A DNA stretch of 63,958 nt from Oscillospiraceae bacterium (lineage in GTDB: Bacteria; Bacillota; Clostridia; Oscillospirales; CAG-272), in assembly GCA_015064255.1 (NCBI GenBank), contig SVSP01000013.1, positions 1-63,958 on the forward strand, written 5' to 3'. Position 1 is the stretch's first letter. The number at the start of each line of letters is the position of its first letter. Below the pieces are notes generated by a model. That model saw only the letters and a program-made list of their open reading frames with translations. It did not search any database and was not told the origin of the DNA. The position numbers and the translations under genes are program-made. Shown piece after piece: positions 26,410 through 33,727 of the stretch.

Positions 26410-26678
26410 TCACACGCCTGAATAGCGCCCTCGCCGCTTTTTTAATTGCTCACAATTTAAATCCATTATACCATAAAATACTAATTACGTGTGCAATTTT
26501 TGTGAAGAAAATTTGAAGTTTGTGTATTTTAAGTGATACAAAAAACACATAGGAAAATAATGGCAAAAAAACCATTGTCAAAACGCGAATAAGAAACATA
26601 TAATGTACAAAACCTACAAAAAAGGGGTTGCGAATTAAGACAGTTTTAACAAAAAACAACTTGCATAGCAAAAAACGA

Positions 26679-26707
26679 TTGACAAAAAACAATAAAGATG
26701 GTATAAT
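26679..26707 (+). promoter_or_regulatory. Promoter for the Asp-Thr repeat lipoprotein
   Basis: Perfect TTGACA (26679-26684) and TATAAT (26702-26707), spaced 17 bases; the ATG is 82 bases further. Confidence 0.88.
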
Positions 26708-26789
26708 GCATTCGAACATAACGAGAAGCGCCATATTCACTTCTCAAAATCAGAATCAAATTTCTAACATTTATTTGGAGGAACTAATA

Positions 26790-27752
26790 ATGAAGAATAT
26801 TCTCGTAAGAATTCTTGCATGTGTTCTCGTTCTCACAATGGTATTTGCTTTTGCTGCATGTAAGGCAGAAGAGCCCGCTGATACTGATACTGATACAGAT
26901 ACTGATACAGATACTGATACAGATACAGATACAGATACCGACACAGACACAGACACAGACACAGACACAGACACAGACACAGACACAGACACAGACACAG
27001 ACACAGACACAGACACAGACACAGACACAGACACTGATGATGATGATGATGTACCCACCACACCCTACACACCTTTCACATGTCCTACATCTTCCAGCAC
27101 CGTATACGGAAAGACAACAGAGACTAACGCTCTTACTTTCAACGATGTTTGGGGTTCTTGGGAAGTTATCACTGAAGGCGACCTCGCTGGTTCCGTTCAC
27201 GCTACAGCTGACGGCGGCGCTAACATCGGTCTCATCACAGGCATAGACTTCACAAAGGCTAAGAAGGTTACAATTTCTGCTGACTTCATGCTTCCTGCAA
27301 ACGTAGCTGGTAACAACAACTACGGTTTCGTACTTGACGTATGGGCAGAACCCGGCGAAGACACATTCTTCTACTGGGAAGCTGACTTCAACTCCTACTA
27401 CTACTGCCTCCAGTCCGGTGCTGGTGACACAGGCACACTTCTCGGTAAGTGGGGCGCTGCAACAGTTCTCGGCGGCGAAGCTAACGGTTGGACATCTTTC
27501 GGCGAAGCTCACGGCGTTCAGAACTTCACACCTGAAGGACTCGAATTCCAGTATGGCGAATGGACTAACCTCAAGGTAATTTGGGACGTTGAAAACGACG
27601 CTCTCGAAATGTACTACGACGGACAGCTCACCAGAAAGGTTGACTTCGACGAAACAACCTTCAAGTTCACCAACGATGGTGACAACGGTGTTGGTATCCG
27701 TTCCAACAGAGGCGATGTTTACTACAAGAACATCAACCTTATCGTTGAGTAA
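26790..27752 (+). CDS. Lipoprotein with Asp-Thr repeat and concanavalin-like domain
   Basis: 320 residues; the ATG has a TTGGAGGA ribosome site, and the frame open upstream lacks one. A lipoprotein signal (lipobox FAAC) is followed by 26 consecutive Asp-Thr pairs and five Asp, then a Pro/Thr linker and a beta-sandwich domain of about 200 residues rich in Trp, Gly and Asn, resembling laminin-G/concanavalin-like folds (YGFVLDVWAEPGEDTFFYWE). The repeat probably acts as an acidic spacer across the wall, exposing a carbohydrate-binding domain. Codon use is biased to C-ended codons, suggesting strong expression. Ligand unknown. Confidence 0.8.
   Translation: MKNILVRILACVLVLTMVFAFAACKAEEPADTDTDTDTDTDTDTDTDTDTDTDTDTDTDTDTDTDTDTDTDTDTDTDTDTDTDDDDDVPTTPYTPFTCPTSSSTVYGKTTETNALTFNDVWGSWEVITEGDLAGSVHATADGGANIGLITGIDFTKAKKVTISADFMLPANVAGNNNYGFVLDVWAEPGEDTFFYWEADFNSYYYCLQSGAGDTGTLLGKWGAATVLGGEANGWTSFGEAHGVQNFTPEGLEFQYGEWTNLKVIWDVENDALEMYYDGQLTRKVDFDETTFKFTNDGDNGVGIRSNRGDVYYKNINLIVE
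26880..27035 (+). repeat. Hexanucleotide tandem repeat encoding (Asp-Thr)26
   Basis: 26 in-frame 6-base units, GATACT/GATACA at the start, then 15 perfect GACACA units (26940-27029) and a final GACACT. Changes of copy number would keep the frame and alter spacer length. Confidence 0.95.
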
Positions 27753-27795
27753 TTTAATTACAGGATTATTAATATAATATTGTAATTTAACCGAT

Positions 27796-27838
27796 AACTC
27801 CTCTCGTACAATATGGGTACGAGAGGAGTTCTTTTTTT
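27796..27838 (+). terminator. Terminator of the repeat lipoprotein
   Basis: A perfect 14-bp stem (AACTCCTCTCGTAC / GTACGAGAGGAGTT), 7-base loop and seven T. Confidence 0.93.
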
Positions 27839-27847
27839 GCTTAGAAA

Positions 27848-27913
27848 ACTTTTTGAAAAGAAGTTTAAAACAATTTGCAAGCAAATTCTTTATAAGGACT
27901 TTCAAAAACTTTT
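27848..27913 (+). repeat. Dispersed repeat type II, copy 1
   Basis: About 65 bases nearly identical, in opposite orientation, to 56459-56522. The centre is the palindrome AATTTGCAAGCAAATT. It lies after the terminator of the repeat lipoprotein. Confidence 0.75.
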
Positions 27914-27936
27914 AAAAAAGAGAAAGAATGGTTTTT

Positions 27937-28003
27937 AATAAAAGTTTTGAGGATTTTTAAGGAACTTTTTCAAAAGTTCCTTAAATGGGCTTTGCTCAAC
28001 GCC
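27937..28003 (+). repeat. Dispersed repeat type I, copy 2
   Basis: Second copy of the 26343-26409 element, with a few substitutions, next to a type II copy, in the 27753-28018 gap, which holds no gene. Confidence 0.75.
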
Positions 28004-28018
28004 ACGAGCACTCCCGGA

Positions 28019-28360
28019 TTATTTCTCCGAACTGAATCGCGATACGATCTCGCGTTCAACTTTTTTTCGGGCATTTTCGGCATCTTCAAGCTCGCGAAAA
28101 GCTTTTTCAAGCTCAGAGGAATATTTTCCGCTTACGATCGCACGGTAAATCCAAAAAAACATACGCCCGTAAGCGTGATGAAGACGGCTGTCGGCGTCAC
28201 CGAGCTCTTTTTTCAGCGCGGCAACCTCTTCGGCTTCCTTCTCGTACTTCGAAAGACGGCTGTCGATGGCGCGCTTGATAAGATAAACGCAGATTCCGAC
28301 ACCTCCGCCGCTTCCGATAAGGAGCGCAAAAATCAAAGATAAAATTTCGCTAAAATTCAT
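28019..28360 (-). CDS. Small membrane protein with coiled-coil tail
   Basis: 113 residues from the ATG; an open frame continues four to six codons upstream with GTG codons. One transmembrane helix (about 4-27, Gly-rich) leads into a charged helical stretch rich in Glu, Lys and Arg that is probably coiled coil. Its start overlaps the end of the 42-residue gene upstream by 11 bases, so translation is likely coupled. I recognise no family; a holin or membrane scaffold type is possible. It lies downstream of the MoxR-type operon, separated by a terminator-like hairpin. Confidence 0.6.
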   Translation of the reverse strand: MNFSEILSLIFALLIGSGGGVGICVYLIKRAIDSRLSKYEKEAEEVAALKKELGDADSRLHHAYGRMFFWIYRAIVSGKYSSELEKAFRELEDAENARKKVEREIVSRFSSEK

Positions 28361-28478
28361 AAACACCCGTGAGAACACTCACGATGATTATTTCGCGCAC
28401 GCGCTCGAAACGGTTGCCGAATATCAGTTCAAGAAAAGTGCGCTTGCGCGGTGAAATTTTTTTAGGTAAATTAAGCAT
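28350..28478 (-). CDS. Small basic 42-residue protein
   Basis: The ATG follows a perfect AAGGAGG sequence by 13 bases. The basic peptide (PKKISPRKR at 5-13) carries an amphipathic middle and a hydrophobic end (REIIIVSVLTGVYEF). The stop overlaps the ATG of the next gene. The ribosome site lies in the 3' arm of the upstream hairpin (28479-28545), so translation could depend on the hairpin being open. Function unknown. Confidence 0.55.
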   Translation of the reverse strand: MLNLPKKISPRKRTFLELIFGNRFERVREIIIVSVLTGVYEF

Positions 28479-28545
28479 AAAAAAGTTAAAACCTCCTTGT
28501 AAACTAAAGCAGACGTAGTACAGACAAGGAGATTTTAACTTTTTT
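28479..28545 (-). terminator. Long terminator-like hairpin holding a ribosome binding site
   Basis: 22-base arms with one mismatch enclose 23 bases. On the minus strand the stem ends in a T run (CTTTTTT) that directly precedes the next ATG, and the 3' arm contains AAGGAGG. It lies 27 bases after the DUF4129 gene stop, so it looks like a terminator that also masks the next ribosome site. Confidence 0.8.
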
Positions 28546-28572
28546 TATTTGGCGCGTAAATTGCAAAAGATA

Positions 28573-30075
28573 TTAAAAGGTAGAAAATTGACTGTCGCGC
28601 AGACCGAGCTCGGAGTGCGAAAAACGCGGGAGCGTTCCGTTCTCAATCGATTCAAAATTGCTCTTCACAAAGAAGCAGATGCGCGCAAGTTCGCGCTCGG
28701 ACGATGCTCGGGGCGGAATATTTTCGGCGTAGCAGATGATCTCGTATATTTCGGAAATACCCTCGACAGAATATCTTCCCGTCTTGGAGAGCGCATTACA
28801 CATCTCACGCGGAGTCAGCGCACTCGGTATGCCCATTCGCACAAACTGCGAAACAAGAACGGCGTAGGCGAATCTGAAGCGCTCACCGCTGTCCTCAAGC
28901 GAATTCAGCTTGCTGTTGAATTCGTGCAAGGAATTTCCGTGAGTCGATACAAGATCGCGCCCAATGTCCTCAAAATAAAATACTTCGTCGGAGAAGGGCT
29001 TTATCTCGTTGTCGACAGCTTCCTCATAGCGTATCCGTTTCAGCGAGAACAGCCAAGAAATAAAGCGGCTCCAAAGCTCCTTGAAGAATGCGACTATGGC
29101 GCGGAAGGAAAATCTGAAACGTATGGGCTTTATCTTTTTGCGCACGAGTAAATAAATTATGAGTGCGGCAAGTAAGATCCAAAAAATAATGAAAAACGCT
29201 TTGTTAAGATCGACCGATTTGAATACGGCGTCGGAGAAAATTATCTGTTCGACCTGCTCTTCGGTGAGCCCTGCGGAGTAGGCATCTCGCGTAAGCCAGT
29301 AAGTTACGAGCATAAAGAGGGATTTTGCGGTGATAACAATACCGTTTATGGCGGCAGCAATCGGGATAAATACTACGGGAATGAGTGCCAAAAAGACCAA
29401 GGACGTCTTGAATCCGAACTGACGGATGTTTGCCGAAATTCCTAAAACTCGGCTGCTTTTGCTGACTTTTCGGATGTTTTCCTGTGTTTTACCGATAAAA
29501 AGTGCTGTAAAGAAGAAAGTTATTGCCAGAACGGCATATACGGTCACGTCGGCAAGGAAAAAGGACGATACGATGACTTCGCTGATGATTATGACGATAA
29601 ATGTATATGCGGATCGGCTTGAGAAAAACGATTCGGCAGGGAGCGTGAATACGAGAGCTCCGCAGAAAAACGCGAGAAAAGTAACTATTGCAGATAAAAT
29701 TACGAAAAATGAGTATTGATGCGAGTGAACGTTTGCAAAAACGATGATCCTGCTTGTTATAAATCCGGCGATAAACGCAAGGACGATAGAAACAATAGTG
29801 CTTACAAACATATCGCGCTTCAAGTTGTCGCTTTCGGGATAACTCTGAGAAAAACGCATCATATAAGACTGAAACAGAGCGCCGAGAATGGCGGAGGGCA
29901 GGGTGTAGATAAGCGGAATTATGCCCGTTTCGAGCGCAGAGGCAGTAACGGTGCGTCCGAGTATCTGAACGACGAGTATATAAGGGATAAGCACCGAAAT
30001 TCGGCAAATAAGCAACGTCTTTTCGTCGCTGAACCCCGAAGAAGCCGACTTTTTACGTGGAATGTTGTCTTTCAT
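28573..30075 (-). CDS. DUF4129-type polytopic membrane protein of a MoxR operon
   Basis: 500 residues from the ATG with an AGGAGAGG site; a GTG two codons earlier is in frame but too close to that site. About eight transmembrane helices lie between residues 25 and 315, then a soluble domain with FAYAVLVSQFVRMGIPSALTPREM, which resembles the DUF4129 domain found at the end of transglutaminase-type membrane proteins. No Cys-His-Asp transglutaminase core was seen. It begins two bases after the DUF58 stop. It likely acts with MoxR and DUF58 at the membrane; the process is unknown. Confidence 0.7.
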   Translation of the reverse strand: MKDNIPRKKSASSGFSDEKTLLICRISVLIPYILVVQILGRTVTASALETGIIPLIYTLPSAILGALFQSYMMRFSQSYPESDNLKRDMFVSTIVSIVLAFIAGFITSRIIVFANVHSHQYSFFVILSAIVTFLAFFCGALVFTLPAESFFSSRSAYTFIVIIISEVIVSSFFLADVTVYAVLAITFFFTALFIGKTQENIRKVSKSSRVLGISANIRQFGFKTSLVFLALIPVVFIPIAAAINGIVITAKSLFMLVTYWLTRDAYSAGLTEEQVEQIIFSDAVFKSVDLNKAFFIIFWILLAALIIYLLVRKKIKPIRFRFSFRAIVAFFKELWSRFISWLFSLKRIRYEEAVDNEIKPFSDEVFYFEDIGRDLVSTHGNSLHEFNSKLNSLEDSGERFRFAYAVLVSQFVRMGIPSALTPREMCNALSKTGRYSVEGISEIYEIICYAENIPPRASSERELARICFFVKSNFESIENGTLPRFSHSELGLRDSQFSTF

Positions 30076-30077
30076 AC

Positions 30078-31349
30078 TCACCTCTCCTCTCCGAATGTGG
30101 CGGAAGATATCTCTTCGCTGTAAAATCCTGTGCTTTCGCGAGAAAAATCAATGTCCTCGCTGTGCGAGTAGATGTAAAATATTTCAATGTCAGAAGGAAG
30201 ATTGCGCACGCCGATAGAGCCTGCGGTAAGATAAAACGACACGTTTATACCGAGCTTTTTCATTTCTCGGTGGAAGCTGACCATACGCTCGGTGAAATAT
30301 GCGGTAATGAAGATAAGATTTCCTCCGGGTGCGTACTCGTAAGGGCTGTTTAAAATAACGTCGAGCATCTTTTCGCACGGCATTGAAATATCTGTGTTCA
30401 TCCGCGCAAGAGTGTGGAAAGCTGCGAGTGTATCTGTCGATCCCGAAAAGCTTTCGGTTATGCGAAGAGTGTTCATATCATCGTCGGCGTATAAAGCGCG
30501 TCCGAAGTCTTCGGTTTCCGTGTTTGCAATAAGCGCAACAGAAATATCATAAGCGGATATGCGGTCGATTATAGACGCAGCTACGGTAATGTTGTTTTCG
30601 ATGTAGTAGGGAACAGACGGCTTTGCGTGAGCGCTGTCGTGGTCGCGTGCCTGCATATTGATTACGATGTTGAAAGAATAATTCTGAAGAAATTCTTCGA
30701 CGTTGACCTGTAATTCGCCGTGGGAAGCGGTGGATTTCCAGTTTATTTTGCTCATAGGGTCAGAAGATGTGTACTCGCGCGTGCCTGCACGGGTCATAGC
30801 GTCGGTGAAAAGCCCTCGCGGAAGCGCGATCTCTCCGGGCTGAATTCTTGAAGATGTAAAATAAAGATCAAGATCGATTATTCGCGGAAGAACGGTAAGA
30901 TTGTTTTGTACGTTGTGAGGTACCTCGTATCTGCGCGAGGTGTTGTTGCTTCCCGTCATATCCCCCGTGATGATGAGAACTGTACCGGGCGAGTAGACTC
31001 CGCGGCGTGAGCAGTATATTCGCCATCTGCGCTTGACAGCAGAGTGTCCACGGAGCGAAAATATGCTTTCAACGAACCCTTTTTGCGTTTCAACTCGGTC
31101 AGAACCGAATGGAAGCATAAGAAATGACAATCCGTCCGGAAGCTCGGTATCGACTTTTGCAAAAACGATCGGAAGATTTTTGTCGTTTGAAATTTCCTCG
31201 TACATATAGATTATGTCGCCCGCAAAAGCCTCCCGTACGGAAAAGCTTACGTTGTATCCTATCTGCGAGAGAGCTTTTTTCTCATAAATTCTCCTCTGTA
31301 TAAGGTAGAGCAGATATATAGATATGACAATTGCAAGAAATATTAAAAT
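30078..31349 (-). CDS. DUF58 domain protein, probable ATT start
   Basis: 423 residues if translation starts at ATT (31349). No ATG, GTG or TTG lies in frame upstream of 31205 at a usable place, yet an excellent AAAGGAGG sits 7 bases before this ATT, and the first codons make a transmembrane helix (residues about 2-16), as expected in DUF58 proteins. The alternative ATG at 31205 has no ribosome site and would delete that helix. The DUF58 hallmark (RAGTREYTSSDPMSKINWKSTASHGELQVNVEEF, here in two parts) and a vWA-like C-terminal half are clear. It lies between MoxR and the DUF4129-type gene. Confidence 0.75.
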   Translation of the reverse strand: MLIFLAIVISIYLLYLIQRRIYEKKALSQIGYNVSFSVREAFAGDIIYMYEEISNDKNLPIVFAKVDTELPDGLSFLMLPFGSDRVETQKGFVESIFSLRGHSAVKRRWRIYCSRRGVYSPGTVLIITGDMTGSNNTSRRYEVPHNVQNNLTVLPRIIDLDLYFTSSRIQPGEIALPRGLFTDAMTRAGTREYTSSDPMSKINWKSTASHGELQVNVEEFLQNYSFNIVINMQARDHDSAHAKPSVPYYIENNITVAASIIDRISAYDISVALIANTETEDFGRALYADDDMNTLRITESFSGSTDTLAAFHTLARMNTDISMPCEKMLDVILNSPYEYAPGGNLIFITAYFTERMVSFHREMKKLGINVSFYLTAGSIGVRNLPSDIEIFYIYSHSEDIDFSRESTGFYSEEISSATFGEER

Positions 31350-31402
31350 AACTACTCCTCCTTTCAGATGAGTAAAATCATAAAATCAGATAAGCAGAAT
31401 AA

Positions 31403-32356
31403 TCAGGAAAGCGGTACGGGAGTGCTGTCGAGAAGATATTCTATAATAGTCTGAGAACTGTCAGATGACCTCAGAGAGTGTGTAGAGCGAGGTATTATTC
31501 TGTGCGCCATCACGGGAATAGCTACGTGCTTGACATCATCGGGGATAACGTAATCTCTGCCCGAAATAAGAGCATAACCTTTTGCGGCACGCATAAGTGC
31601 AAGAGATGCGCGTGGGCTTATCCCGAGTCTGATTCGCTCGCTTGTGCGCGAAGCCTCTGCAAGTGCGATAATGTAGTCCTTTACAGAGTCACTCACGTTG
31701 ACCTCGTCAAGTGCTTTGGCGGCAAGGATAACGTCTTCTTTGGAGCAAACAGCTTCAAGCGACTCAATAGGTGAAACGGATGCGTGTTTGTCAAGAATTT
31801 CTTTTTCGGACGCGCGGTCGGGATAACCCATCGAAAGACGCATTATAAAACGGTCTGTCTGCGCTTCGGGAAGAGGAAACGTACCTTGTGATTCAATCGG
31901 GTTTTGAGTTGCGATAACGAAGAAAAGCTCGTCAAGAGGATAACTTACACCGTCGATGGTCGCTTGAAACTCAGCCATACATTCGAGCAGTGCGGACTGT
32001 GTACGCGGCGTGGTGCGGTTTATTTCGTCGGCAAGCAGAATGTTAGTGAATACGGGACCTTTGCGGAAGACGAATTCTGACTCTTTCATATTGAAGAAAT
32101 TTATTCCGCATATGTCAGACGGAAGAAGGTCTGGGGTGAACTGAATTCGTTTGTAGTCGGCGTTTACGGAGAGCGCAAGCGATTTTGCAAGCATAGTTTT
32201 TCCTGTACCCGGAATATCATCGAGAAGGATATGTCCTCTCGCGAAGAGTGCGGTAATTATAAGCTTTATTTTGTCGCGTTTTCCGTAAATTACAGAAGAA
32301 ATATTGTTTTCAAGCTTTTCGGCAAGAAGATATGCATTTTCTATATTTGTGTTCAT
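31403..32356 (-). CDS. MoxR-family AAA+ ATPase
   Basis: 317 residues. Walker A is GTGKTMLAKSL near residue 45 (DDIPGTGKT), Walker B is ILLADEINRTTPRTQSALLECM, then a sensor-1 FVIATQNPIESQGTFPLPEAQ and the RFIMRLSMGYP arginine region. These are classic MoxR features; such ATPases act as chaperones for vWA-domain partners, here presumably the adjacent DUF58 protein. It is followed by DUF58 and DUF4129-type genes in the same direction. The start is supported by GAAAGG. All ATPase motifs look intact. Confidence 0.92.
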   Translation of the reverse strand: MNTNIENAYLLAEKLENNISSVIYGKRDKIKLIITALFARGHILLDDIPGTGKTMLAKSLALSVNADYKRIQFTPDLLPSDICGINFFNMKESEFVFRKGPVFTNILLADEINRTTPRTQSALLECMAEFQATIDGVSYPLDELFFVIATQNPIESQGTFPLPEAQTDRFIMRLSMGYPDRASEKEILDKHASVSPIESLEAVCSKEDVILAAKALDEVNVSDSVKDYIIALAEASRTSERIRLGISPRASLALMRAAKGYALISGRDYVIPDDVKHVAIPVMAHRIIPRSTHSLRSSDSSQTIIEYLLDSTPVPLS

Positions 32357-32396
32357 ATTAATAACCTTTCATCGCATTTTCTTTTAAATAAGCAGT

Positions 32397-32430
32397 AAGG
32401 ACCGCATAAGCGTGAGCCGTAGCGGTCCTT
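32397..32430 (-). terminator. Hairpin after the membrane transposase-like gene
   Basis: A 9-bp perfect stem (AAGGACCGC / GCGGTCCTT) with a 16-base loop. The T tract is weak, so it may be a partial terminator or RNA-processing signal. Confidence 0.6.
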
Positions 32431-32443
32431 GATGTTAAAAATA

Positions 32444-33595
32444 TTATATAGCTTTGAAGAATTCTATTCTGTCAGAGAGTGCTCTGATTGAAACTCTGCC
32501 GAGTTCATCCATATATTCGTCAAAGTTTTCATTTACAACCGCGAAATATTTACAGGATGCAGAAGAAACGAGTGAGTTCGTAAACTTGGTGAATATCGCC
32601 TTTTCATTTGAAGCATAGAACTTGAAGCGTGCGAAGCCGTCGTTAGTGACAGCCATAAGCAAAGTAGAATTGACGGGAATATTTTTGCTGATATCGTGAA
32701 CAGCATCAGGCTTCAAGGTATATATCCAGATTATTTCGCCGCCCTCATCCTTGCATTTTACACGGATGTCTTCGAATTCACCTACGAGCCAGTTGGCAAC
32801 AACGGGATTTTCACGTCTTGCCTTGATGGTTTTGTTTGTGGGAACTGCTATATCCCAATGACGGAGATATGCGCTCATAATGCGTGTAGATACGTTCATA
32901 CCGAGAATGGCAGAAGCGAGATTTCTTACAGAATTCTTGGTCCAGTATTCTTCAGTGCTGATGCCGTGCTCGGTGGGAATAGAATTTATGATATTAACAA
33001 CGATCTCTTCCTGCTGTGCGGGAGAAAGGATAATATCAGCAGAGCCTTCTTCGGAATCTATTCTTGCAACGTAACGCTTAAAGGAAGCGACGATAGCTTC
33101 GATCTCTTTTATGTCGAGAGTAGTCTGTTTTGCGATCTCTTCGTTTGTCTGACCTGCCTTGGACATAATGACGATTTCTCTCTGAGCCTGAACGTCTACA
33201 AAGCTTTCGGGGCAGATAAAGCCTCTAAGCTGATCGAGAAGACGCTTTTGATTTTCAGCTTCTGCACGGCGAGCCGCAAGAACACGGTTTCTGCGTCTTG
33301 TGTCCTCGCTTACGTATTTCGCGTAGCGTATGCGGAAGAAAATGAAAGCAACGACGCTTGCCGCAACGACAATGTATATCGCGAAAAATACGAGAAAAAG
33401 CTTCTTTGCAGGCGATTTAGAAGAAAGCATTACCAAAAACGTGATAATGTTCACTAAAAACAAAGAACAGGGAATTAATAGTCCCCAAAAAGGACTGTCC
33501 TTTTTGGTTAAAAGACTTTCACCCCAAATTGCAGCAGCCGAAGCAGCAATAACAGCGATTATTGTCAAAAAGTATTCCAAATAAAACACATCCAA
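32444..33595 (-). CDS. Membrane-anchored IS630-transposase-like protein, catalytically dead
   Basis: 383 residues. Three transmembrane helices (about 8-26, 36-57, 66-88) are followed by a basic stretch and a helix-turn-helix (about 136-176). A winged-helix segment (190-255) and an RENPVVANWLVGEFEDIR stretch follow, all in the order of IS630/mariner-type transposases. The final part (308-383) keeps the RNase-H-like framework (AVTNDGFARFKFY, DRIEFFKAI) but has lost the catalytic acids: N355 replaces the Asp of the DN motif, no Asp lies after EGGEIIW, and the protein stops before the Glu region. No inverted repeats were seen. Start TTG or GTG six bases on. It lies upstream of the MoxR gene. Exaptation is my inference. 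Confidence 0.65.
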   Translation of the reverse strand: MDVFYLEYFLTIIAVIAASAAAIWGESLLTKKDSPFWGLLIPCSLFLVNIITFLVMLSSKSPAKKLFLVFFAIYIVVAASVVAFIFFRIRYAKYVSEDTRRRNRVLAARRAEAENQKRLLDQLRGFICPESFVDVQAQREIVIMSKAGQTNEEIAKQTTLDIKEIEAIVASFKRYVARIDSEEGSADIILSPAQQEEIVVNIINSIPTEHGISTEEYWTKNSVRNLASAILGMNVSTRIMSAYLRHWDIAVPTNKTIKARRENPVVANWLVGEFEDIRVKCKDEGGEIIWIYTLKPDAVHDISKNIPVNSTLLMAVTNDGFARFKFYASNEKAIFTKFTNSLVSSASCKYFAVVNENFDEYMDELGRVSIRALSDRIEFFKAI

Positions 33596-33727
33596 TCTGC
33601 AAATTTGCGAAAATATAAATATCTATTTAAGATTATACAATAAAAACCCGATAATGTCAATATTTTTTTAGAAACCCTTTTTTAATAAAGTATTTCCAAA
33701 AAGTTTTGACAAGATTAATAAAACGCT

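Noticed and set aside
26940-27029. Possible CRISPR-like array
   Set aside because: The repeats are contiguous 6-base units inside a coding frame, with no spacers and no cas genes nearby.
26784-27905. Long minus-strand open frame of 373 residues with Val-Cys repeats
   Set aside because: It is the antisense of the Asp-Thr repeat lipoprotein; the (Val-Cys)n tract is only the complement of the GACACA repeat, with no ribosome site.
28573-30075. Active transglutaminase
   Set aside because: No Cys-His-Asp core was seen; only membrane helices and a DUF4129-like end.
32444-33595. Active insertion sequence of the IS630 family
   Set aside because: No terminal inverted repeats or TA duplication were found and the catalytic acids are gone, so it is not counted as a mobile element.
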